Of a DNA stretch of 64,000 bases, positions 23,101 through 28,327 are shown one piece after another; position 1 is the stretch's first letter; every line of letters starts with the position of its first letter. The translations under genes were made by a program, and so were the position numbers. Under the pieces are notes generated by a model. The model was not told the DNA's origin and searched no databases. It saw only the letters and a list, made by a program, of their open reading frames with translations. Source of the DNA: Montifringilla adamsi (Eukaryota; Chordata; Aves; Passeriformes; Passeridae). Where the stretch lies: NCBI GenBank assembly GCA_017590115.1, contig JAGGNK010007559.1:62001-126000 (forward strand). Direction: 5' to 3'.

Positions 23101-24331
23101 CTACTAGTAACTGATCTTTGTCATTTTGTGCACCTTTTATTCTTGCTGTGATTGAGTAGTATCTGGGACTGCAGACCATGATGCTTATAAAATTATACTA
23201 GCACAGAATACTGTAGTGTGTGTCATCACAGGTTTATTATGACTACTTCTGTCCACTTTGGTTCTCCATAGAAAATCTGAAGTTAAAGTCTAAGTGACTT
23301 GAAAAATAAGGGTTAAGTGGCTGGAATCAAACACCTGTAAATATTACCTATAGTTTACAGTGAATAATGCAATTGAACAGTTCCACTTATCTTACCTAAA
23401 GAAACCTGTGATAAGACTGAAGTTCAGTTAGTTGGAGATAATAGTTTTTGGAGAATTATGTGAGAACTGCAGGATGGACTCTGACTGGTATTAGGACCAG
23501 TCCCACTGCTTCCTAAACAAAGATGTTTCTTTTTGAGCTAGTCCTTACTGTAAAGACAGATATTTTAGATAACAAAACCAAAGATGTACATACTAAATGC
23601 TTTCCTAAGTGAAAGAAGATTGAAAAAACACCTAAAAGATAATGGTAGTAATGCAGCTTTGTCAAACCAACAGAGTTACCTCTGAGTCTTTTATATCATG
23701 CATATCCAAACACATTTTCTCAAAATGGAGAGAAGGGTAAACTTTTAAAATATGATGTTTTAAAACAGCTGAACAGATAGGTAGTGCTTGACTTGAGCTG
23801 TTGCACTGACCTTCCAGCTGTCTTCCTCTCTTAAGCAGTCTGATGCTAATGGAGAAGGAACATGTACAGATGAAGTGAGGATTGAGCAGAAGATACTTTG
23901 TTATACCATCAGTATGGCAAGCCTTAATGGACTGTGCTGGGTTCCTATGTACAGAAATGGTCCTGGTAATATAAGATTTTGACAATGTGGCACTATGGCA
24001 GCAGTATATTTAGAGGAAAAGAGTAAACCAGCTCTCTTCAACTATCCAATCTCGTAACTGAATACAAACAAAACTACAAAGTAATTTTCTGTCTGTTTTT
24101 TGAGCAGGGGAGTTTGAAGTTGTACATTCAATCAAGCAATCTGAAGAATCTCGGCAAAATGTCAAAACCAAGGATAAATTTGAAACATCAGCTGAAGATC
24201 TGACAGTCAGAGGAACAAGGCTGGAAGTTCAGCAGAAGTTAAAATCCAGGAGTTTATCTTGTGCTCATCTATTAAAACCAAAAATCTCTTCTAGCGTGGC
24301 AAAAATCCGCAATTATAATATTAAAGACTGA
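2037..24331 (+). CDS. CCDC57: CCDC57 (coiled-coil domain containing 57), 3' part; join of exons listed separately
   Basis: The spliced reading frame encodes the C-terminal part of CCDC57, known as a centrosome, centriolar-satellite and microtubule-associated coiled-coil protein that acts in centriole duplication and mitosis. Visible support: a Gln/Glu/Lys-rich heptad-like segment ([18 protein letters not shown]) in the first exon, the segment [20 protein letters not shown] in the third, a basic coil containing [15 protein letters not shown] in a later exon, and a C-terminus reading RNYNIKD before TGA. These match my memory of vertebrate CCDC57. Supported exons are 2037-2199, 3093-3226, 7448-7634, 8585-8685, (9099-9173), 11604-11832, 12515-12651, 16601-16723, 17091-17310 and 24108-24331. 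The 5' part lies left of the window. The position just upstream of FASN on the same strand is the conserved amniote arrangement. The model is partial: the 3226 to 7448 junction does not keep frame, so at least one exon is missed or mis-bounded there. Confidence 0.85.
2967..3052. repeat. Pyrimidine-rich tract with (TTTCCC)n core
   Basis: A run of C and T contains about five tandem TTTCCC units at roughly 2991-3020. It lies 40 to 125 bp upstream of a CCDC57 exon and may act as an extended polypyrimidine tract. Confidence 0.8.
3093..3226 (+). CDS. CCDC57: CCDC57 exon with tandem acceptors
   Basis: The exon follows CCTTCAG and enters in phase 0, in line with the exon ending at 2199. It encodes about 44 residues including [12 protein letters not shown] and ends at AACAG|gttaga in phase 2. 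A second acceptor six bases downstream (CAG|GTT) keeps frame, so two protein forms differing by Ser-Gln are possible. The next recognised exon (7448) expects phase 0, so the downstream junction is unresolved. Confidence 0.75.
5345..5490 (+). mobile_element. CR1 LINE 3' end fragment
   Basis: The stretch contains the characteristic CR1 3' motifs: TTGGACTAGATGATCTTAAAG, then CTTTTCCAACCTAG, then a terminal ATTCTGTGATTCTG tail. It is 5'-truncated to about 145 bp, as most avian CR1 copies are. Confidence 0.9.
6182..6968 (+). mobile_element. CpG-rich endogenous retroviral LTR (ERVL-like)
   Basis: The left end is TGTAATGGTTCTGGG; the body is very CpG-rich and its 3' part has a TATATATA stretch, a GA repeat and AGTAAAGAACTGTTATTC followed by GCCCCGTAATTTC. 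These 3' motifs match my recollection of a family common in songbird genomes. The right edge is approximate. The piece after it (about 6969-7061, starting GGAGGGAGGG) looks like the internal leader of the same element. I saw no clean target-site duplication. The apparent long open frames on both strands (about 6155-6883) are a by-product of high GC and not genes. Confidence 0.7.
6882..6903. repeat. (GA)n repeat inside LTR
   Basis: Eleven uninterrupted GA dinucleotides lie directly after a short TATATATA tract, within the 3' part of the CpG-rich LTR. Confidence 0.9.
7062..7357 (+). mobile_element. Solo retroviral LTR (296 bp) with 7-bp terminal inverted repeats
   Basis: The element starts TGTCAAC and ends GTTGACA, a perfect 7-bp inverted terminal pair. 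Inside, in the same order as in retroviral LTRs, are a TATAAAA box (7201-7207) and an AATAAA polyadenylation signal (7297-7302), giving a U3-R-U5 layout on the + strand. No internal retroviral sequence follows, so it is a solo LTR or a remnant. The flanking four bases (TTAT/GTAT) are only an approximate target duplication. It appears to sit inside or beside the leader of the preceding ERVL-like element. The next CCDC57 exon begins 90 bp downstream. Confidence 0.75.
7448..7634 (+). CDS. CCDC57: CCDC57 exon (conserved coil)
   Basis: The exon follows ATTTTCCAG and reads about 62 codons in phase 0, including [20 protein letters not shown], the most recognisable coiled-coil block of the protein. 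It ends at CAAG|gtgaaa in phase 1, which joins the next exon in frame. A second possible acceptor (TTTCAG) lies nine bases further in and is also in frame. Confidence 0.92.
7943..8028 (-). mobile_element. CR1 fragment, antisense
   Basis: It begins AGAATCACCGAATGGCTTGG and continues with GGAAGGGATCTTTAAAGATC, the reverse complement of a CR1 3' end. It is short and directly abuts a CR1 fragment in the opposite orientation. Confidence 0.8.
8030..8475 (+). mobile_element. CR1 fragment, sense
   Basis: The stretch runs from a region with AACTACCTGAAAGGGAGTTGT through GGCACAGGCTGCCCGGGGAAA to a tail with TTTTCCAACCTAAGTCTATG and TATGATTCTG. An AT-rich insertion near 8205-8270 interrupts it. It ends 110 bp before the next CCDC57 exon. 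Confidence 0.88.
8585..8685 (+). CDS. CCDC57: CCDC57 exon
   Basis: The exon follows CTCTTTTAG, enters in phase 1 after CAAG|, and reads 34 codons rich in Ser and Thr without a stop. It ends at GAAGAG|gtatgt in phase 0. The content is not strongly diagnostic, but both splice sites and both phases fit the neighbours. Confidence 0.8.
9099..9173 (+). CDS. Tentative CCDC57 cassette exon
   Basis: After an AATAACAG acceptor there is an open frame in phase 0 with acidic, coil-like content ([13 protein letters not shown]). An in-frame donor CTA|gtaaaa gives a 75-nt exon; an alternative donor at CTT|gtacat would give 102 nt. Both lengths are multiples of three, so the exon could be skipped without changing frame. 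The polypyrimidine tract is fair. It may be a chance open frame. Confidence 0.4.
9649..10497 (-). mobile_element. Long CR1 fragment, antisense
   Basis: It begins with ACACAGAATCACTGAGTTGG and continues for about 850 bp through the familiar antisense CR1 segments (CACATCCAGGTTTTGTTAAA, CCTCTGGATGTGCTCCAG, GAGCTGGGCACAGCACTCGA). The long open frame within it (9966-10676) comes from the antisense repeat and is not a host gene. Confidence 0.93.
10498..11603 (+). other. CCDC57 intron remainder
   Basis: This is AT-rich unique-looking sequence between the long CR1 copy and the next exon. I see no feature in it beyond short chance open frames. Confidence 0.6.
11604..11832 (+). CDS. CCDC57: CCDC57 exon (basic coiled coil)
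   Basis: The exon follows TTATTTAG, enters in phase 0 and reads 76 codons. The second half is a strongly predicted coil: [20 protein letters not shown] then [11 protein letters not shown], a recognisable CCDC57 block. It ends at AAGAAAG|gtaaat in phase 1. A 682 bp intron follows with nothing notable. Confidence 0.92.
12515..12651 (+). CDS. CCDC57: CCDC57 exon
   Basis: The exon follows CTTTATAG, continues the split glycine codon (phase 1 in) and reads 45 codons ending [11 protein letters not shown]|gtaact in phase 0. The C-terminal part is coil-like and joins in frame to the exon at 16601. Confidence 0.9.
12782..13780 (-). mobile_element. Old CR1 fragment, antisense
   Basis: About 1 kb of diverged antisense CR1 starts CATAGAATCATTGCATATC and includes GGAACCCATGAGGATCTTTG, CTCCTTTGGACTTTTTTCTAA and the late segment GACCCAAAAACTGAGCCTTGG. 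It is more degraded than the copy at 9649. Confidence 0.85.
13781..16600 (+). other. CCDC57 intron remainder
   Basis: Apart from the degraded CR1 piece at about 14680-15120, I see no gene or clear repeat here. A short CATC repeat occurs near 15465. Confidence 0.55.
14680..15120 (-). mobile_element. Degraded CR1 fragment, antisense
   Basis: Sequence such as TTGTTCCAGGGTTTGGACACC and GGAGGCCTGCAAGGCCAGCTG matches the antisense CR1 pattern seen in the two copies upstream, but with more divergence. The boundaries are approximate. Confidence 0.6.
16601..16723 (+). CDS. CCDC57: CCDC57 exon
   Basis: The exon follows TTCACATTAG, enters in phase 0 directly after the LTTQ exon and reads 41 codons beginning [15 protein letters not shown]. 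It ends at AGTGAG|gtacag in phase 0. The composition is hydrophilic and of low predicted order. Confidence 0.88.
17091..17310 (+). CDS. CCDC57: CCDC57 exon (Ser-rich)
   Basis: The reading frame contains [17 protein letters not shown] and [18 protein letters not shown], and ends at CAGG|gtaagc in phase 1. The chosen acceptor is GAACAG|GTTTGG, the only well-placed AG giving phase 0 in this frame besides TGTAAG|ACT 21 bases upstream. The start is therefore less certain than the end. The region is serine-rich and probably disordered. Confidence 0.8.
17311..24107 (+). other. Last CCDC57 intron (6.8 kb)
   Basis: AT-rich sequence with no exon I can support. It contains a CR1 fragment (about 18585-18960) with a small internal duplication, and a 16-base T run near 20041. 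The open frames on both strands are short and lack protein-like composition. Confidence 0.65.
18585..18960 (+). mobile_element. CR1 fragment, sense, 3'-truncated
   Basis: The segment has the CR1 features GGAGACCAGTGGAGAGCCACT, ATGGCTGGGGCATGGGAACAC and TTTTTAACTACCTGGTGAGGG. It lacks the usual 3' tail. Two near-identical copies of about 19 bp (GGCAAAGGACACAAGTTGT and a one-base variant) lie in tandem at about 18897-18934. Confidence 0.75.
24108..24331 (+). CDS. CCDC57: CCDC57 terminal coding exon
   Basis: The exon follows TTTTTTGAGCAG, completes the glycine codon split by the previous donor, and reads 74 codons to TGA at 24329-24331. The last residues, KIRNYNIKD, match the conserved C-terminus I recall for CCDC57. 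The segment is rich in Lys, Glu and Ser. Confidence 0.92.
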
Positions 24332-24490
24332 TTTCTATGTTCTCAGCATGTTGTAGGTTGACACTTGCTATTAACTTACTTTAACATCTCCACATCAGGT
24401 CTAATTATCAGCCTCAGTTTTGTATGTCAGGTTGAGATATCTGCAGCCAGAAGAGAGAACAAATACCCTGTTTCATATAGTGAAGCCTAA

Positions 24491-24496
24491 AATAAA
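24491..24496 (+). terminator. CCDC57 polyadenylation signal
   Basis: A canonical AATAAA lies 160 bp after the stop codon, giving a short 3' UTR that would end near 24510-24520. No nearer AATAAA is seen. Confidence 0.7.
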
Positions 24497-25224
24497 GGGT
24501 TAATCTGTGCACATTATGAGGTTACAGTCTTCACTGTTAATACTGATTTATTTTAATTATATATGTTAAGATTTTCTTGCGTCATGGATTTAGAAATGCT
24601 CAGTTAAAACATAGGCAAAGCCTTGTGCCTTCAGGCAGGACTTGCAGGACTCCAGCAGATGTTTTGTTGAGAAACTGTAGATGTGATTTAAGCTTAGAAG
24701 TGGGATGCCTCAACCTACTTGTCTTCTAAATAACAATGCAACCGTTAATCCTGTGCAGCTATCTTTCTACTTGATAGAAAGGGGTTTAAAAAGATTGCAT
24801 CTGAGTCTGTCTTATTTCTCATCTTCTGTAGCTCTTTCCACTTGTTCAGAGAGCATGAAAGAATATAAAATTAAATTTCTATTGTCACATCAGTGATTGT
24901 ATTTTCCCTTGACAAGAGATTGTATGGACTTCAAAGCAGTGAGAAACACTGCTACAATGTTAGAACCATATATTCATAATAATAGAGACATGTTGGAAGA
25001 AGTAAGTCTTAAAACAGATGAAACTAAAAGAAAACTTGAACGAGTTGTGATGTAAGAAAGGATAGCTATGTAGTAATGATTGTGCCAGGACACTAATAAA
25101 AGTAATCAGTGTATTTTTGTAGCATTTCCAATAATGCTGACCTGTCCTGGGATATTACAGAGATGAACTTTCCTATAAGTAAAGGAAATGCACATGAAAA
25201 ATTCAATAAAAAACTTTTAATTGT

Positions 25225-25407
25225 GGGGATGGTCAAGCACTGGAACAGATTGCCCGGAGGAGTTATGGAGTCTCTGTCTATGGAGATACTCAAAACCCAA
25301 CTGGACGTGGGCCTGGCCAGACTGTTCCAGCTGACCCTGGAGCTGAGGGCTTGGACTAAGTGATGTCAAGAGGTACCTTCCAATCTAAGAGATTCTGTGA
25401 TTCTGCA
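25225..25407 (+). mobile_element. CR1 3' end fragment
   Basis: It contains GGTCAAGCACTGGAACAGATT, GCCTGGCCAGACTGTTCCAG and a terminal GATTCTGTGATTCTGC tail. It is typical of 5'-truncated avian CR1. Confidence 0.92.
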
Positions 25408-26239
25408 AGTGGTATCACTGAAGTGAATAATACTTACCAGTTGCTGCTAAATATATAAAATCTAAAAAGATTAAACGAAGGAAGAGAGCTACTTATCCAT
25501 GAGTGTCTTTTTTTTGTGGAGCGTTTTTTTTATAGAAATGCTTGCCTGATACTCTTTGCAAAGACGCGTTCTCTTCAGCACCTGAGAGAGTGGTAGTAAT
25601 CCATTTGAGAATTTGAGTAATTATTTTGTACTACCTGCTGAAAATATTTTGCTTTAGTGTAAATGTGTGATGATATTATAATCAGATGCTAAATCTGCAA
25701 GAAATTTCATGAGATGTTGCTAAGCCAATATAAGGCCTGAGAGACCTTGTGAGCTTCTTTCTAAACATTTTCATTACTTGAAAATCCTGTCATTTGATTC
25801 AACATTGTTCATGAGCCAGGACAACATGATGCACTCCCTTGAACCAGGCCCTGAATGAGTTCTTTCTGTAGCACAAAGCATAGTGGTTTCTAACAAGTAC
25901 AGGAATTTTGGCCCAGATCACACCAGTTAAAGCACTCACTGGTTACTTCTAGAACTCTGTGTGTAAATTCCAGATTTTATAATAGCTGGAGATCGTTGTG
26001 AAAATTTTTTTGTTATTTATATGTTTAATATTGACCTATGGAGATTCACAGTAGTTCGGTGGTATGAGATTCTGTGCATGTGTTAAAAGCAGCATAAAAG
26101 AGCAGTTTGTTCCATGATATTTGTAATACTGCATCTGAACGTGGAAAACATTTCTCTTTATTCCTTACACCGTGGGTGTAAGCTGATGGGCTGCAGACTT
26201 CAGAAATGCCTTTGTGTAGGTTTGTATGCAGGTTTCTAT

Positions 26240-26395
26240 GGCTTTTTTTTTGTTTGCTTGTTTGAGGGCTTTCTGCTTTGTGGTTTGTTTAGGTTTGTTT
26301 TTTTTTTTTTTGGAGGGGTGGGGTTTGGTGGGTTTTTTTCTGTTTTGGTTTGGGTTTTTGGGGGTTTTTTTGTGTTTTTTTGGTGTGGTGTCCCA
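26240..26395 (+). repeat. T/G-rich tract with clustered G runs
   Basis: About 155 bp consist almost only of T and G on the + strand. There are G runs at 26315-26318, 26320-26323, 26330-26332, 26352-26354 and 26360-26364 separated by T-rich loops. Confidence 0.8.
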
Positions 26396-27575
26396 CTTAC
26401 TCCCCCTCCCATGTCAACTGGCGTGCCTGTTCATGCAGACCTCTTGCCAGTAACGCAGCTGTAATTTATTCAGTTTCCCTGAGAAACAGGTTTCCTTAAG
26501 TCAACTGCAGGTAAGAAAAGATGATATCTGGGTTGTTTAATTTTATTTTACTTGTGGTAGGAAAAAAAGTAGTTCAGGTATTGTACATTTGTTTCAGAGT
26601 ACTTCTGAGTACATAGCGTGTAAGTACGAAAATTAAGAAAATTTGCATGATAATAAATAATATGGACAATAATATTTGCAATAAATAAATAATATTGCGT
26701 GGGTCGGTTCTGTTAAGGGCGTACTAAATACAGTAGGAAAATCCTCATGTATTTCTCTTATGACCAAACTATTTAACAAACTGGGCACTGATTTCTAAGA
26801 AGCAGATTAGAAGAGTGGCAGCAAGGTACTACTGTGGATACTATTGAATTGTACAAAGAAAGAAATTCCTACAAAGAAGATAATTCAGGCAGGTCACAGA
26901 GTACTGAAAAGGTAAAAGAGGACATTATTTATTGTTGTCCTTATCAAAGGGTTAAAAACCTGTTATGTTGAGGACTACATAGATAGAGGCAAAAGGGCTG
27001 CCCCGAGAAGGTCTAAGTGGAGCTGCATTGCGAAGCGGCAGTGCAAGCGCCGCCCGGGAGCGGGGCCTCTGCCCACAGCCAGCTCAGAGCCAGCAAGGAG
27101 AGACAAGGCGGGGGACTTTCTTGCATCCCCGTGTTCAAGCCCACATTTGCCGACCGAAAGGCTTTTTTGTTTCGGAGTAGCAGTCGTAGGCAATACAGAA
27201 GGAAATTCAGATTAGTTACTGTTCGGGTTTAACTAAAGGAGTGCAAGTTACAGGAAAAGTGGATGAGAGGTGCCCGCACGCACAGCGATCCGCCCCGTTC
27301 CGGTGGGAAGGGGGGCGTAGCAGGGGCACGGCGGGGAGGGAACCTCTGACGCCCGCCCCCCGCCTCCGGACTCGCTCTCCTGCCGCCAGTCAGGGCGGCG
27401 CGACGGGCCCGGGCACGGGGCAGCGCATCCCTGGCCGGCGTGCCTGCTGCCCTGTGGTAACCCCGGGACCGCGCTCCGCCGGGGTGAACGACCGCCGCCG
27501 CCGGAGAGCGACGGGCGCTGCTCGCTCTGCCGGCGGCCCCAGCCGCCCCCCAGCCGTCACCACATCGCCTTATCG

Positions 27576-27650
27576 CTTAGCAACACAGCGCGGGCGCCGC
27601 GATTGGCAGGGCCGCGCCCCCGCCCACGGGCCCCGCCTTCGCATTGGGTG
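27576..27650. promoter_or_regulatory. Upstream cluster of RFX-like, CCAAT and GC-box motifs
   Basis: CTTAGCAAC (27576-27584, reverse complement GTTGCTAAG, an RFX-type half site) is followed by two inverted CCAAT boxes (ATTGG at 27602 and 27643) separated by GC-box-like CGCCCCCGCCC. The cluster lies about 550 bp upstream of the inferred FASN start. It is a motif-level call only. Confidence 0.4.
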
Positions 27651-27941
27651 CCGTCCCGGGATTGCGCGTCCGGCCCCGCGTCCTTTCCCTTTGTGCGCCA
27701 CGGGTGCGCGCGGGCGCTGCGCGACCCGACCGCGCTTGGACCGGCGCCCGCCGAGCCCTCGCCTCAGTCGCCGAGCCACGGTGCCGGCACGGCGCGGTCG
27801 TACGCCCCACAGTGTACCTACCCGCGGGGAGGTGGGAGAGGGACACGACAAGGTCCGCGCCCACGGGGGTCGGCGCTGCCCCGTCCCCGGCCGGGCCAGG
27901 CCAAAGCCAGGCAGCGCCTAGCCTTCCACGGCCTCCAGTAC

Positions 27942-27950
27942 GGGGCGGGG
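27942..27950 (+). promoter_or_regulatory. GC box (Sp1-type)
   Basis: GGGGCGGGG lies about 245 bp upstream of the inferred FASN start. Confidence 0.5.
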
Positions 27951-28100
27951 CGCTGAGAGCTTGGCCCGGTGCCGCGGGCAAGGAGGCCCTCCTGTGTCCG
28001 CCCCGGCCTGGCCAGGGCCCCCTCCTCCCGTGGAGCGGCTCCGGCGGGCAGAGGTTGGCATCACCCCGGGTCTGACCGGGGCGGCCCTGCCCCGGCTCTC

Positions 28101-28105
28101 ATTGG
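28101..28105 (-). promoter_or_regulatory. Inverted CCAAT box (NF-Y) of FASN
   Basis: ATTGG lies about 90 to 95 bp upstream of the inferred start. In mammalian FASN promoters an inverted CCAAT box at about -92 to -98 binds NF-Y and cooperates with SREBP. Spacing and orientation match. Confidence 0.8.
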
Positions 28106-28132
28106 ACTGCGGCGAGGCGTAAACTGTCAGCC

Positions 28133-28145
28133 CATGTGGCGTGGC
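28133..28145 (+). promoter_or_regulatory. E-box with overlapping SREs (USF/SREBP-1 site) of FASN
   Basis: CATGTGGCGTGGC is embedded in a longer stretch, GTCAGCCCATGTGGCGTGGC, which I recall as essentially identical in the rat FAS promoter at about -65. There the CATGTG E-box binds USF, and overlapping tandem SREs bind SREBP-1 for insulin and feeding responses. Here it lies about 60 bp before the inferred start. Confidence 0.88.
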
Positions 28146-28164
28146 CGCTGGAGGTGGCGACTGC

Positions 28165-28171
28165 TTAAATA
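28165..28171 (+). promoter_or_regulatory. TATA-like box of FASN
   Basis: TTAAATA follows the SRE/E-box by about 20 bp. It places the transcription start near 28194-28200. The rat gene has a similar TTTAAATA element. Confidence 0.8.
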
Positions 28172-28194
28172 GGAGTGGGAGCTAGAGGGAGATA

Positions 28195-28327
28195 GTGAGG
28201 AGAGCGCGGAGTATCGGCCGTGCGCAGCCCGGCACCCGCCGCCGCAGCGTCCACCCCGCAGCATCTCGATCCCGCACTGAGCTGACGACAGAGTCTTACC
28301 GACACGAAGCCATCCGCACTTGTGCAG
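28195..28327 (+). other. FASN: FASN exon 1 (non-coding 5' UTR)
   Basis: The start is inferred from the TATA-like box about 30 bp upstream. The end is the donor TTGTGCAG|gtatcg. The sequence has no ATG. Amniote FASN genes carry a non-coding first exon with the start codon in exon 2, and the layout here agrees. The exact 5' end is not visible from sequence alone. Confidence 0.75.

Larger units (their letters stand above)
24520..26995. other. CCDC57-FASN intergenic sequence
   Basis: This AT-rich spacer holds one CR1 tail (25225-25407) and a T/G-rich tract (26240-26395). I see no gene. The open frame at 26114-26464 is a translation of the T/G tract. Confidence 0.65.

Noticed and set aside
26114..26464. 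Open frame rich in Phe, Gly and Val
   Set aside because: It is a translation of a T/G simple-sequence tract.
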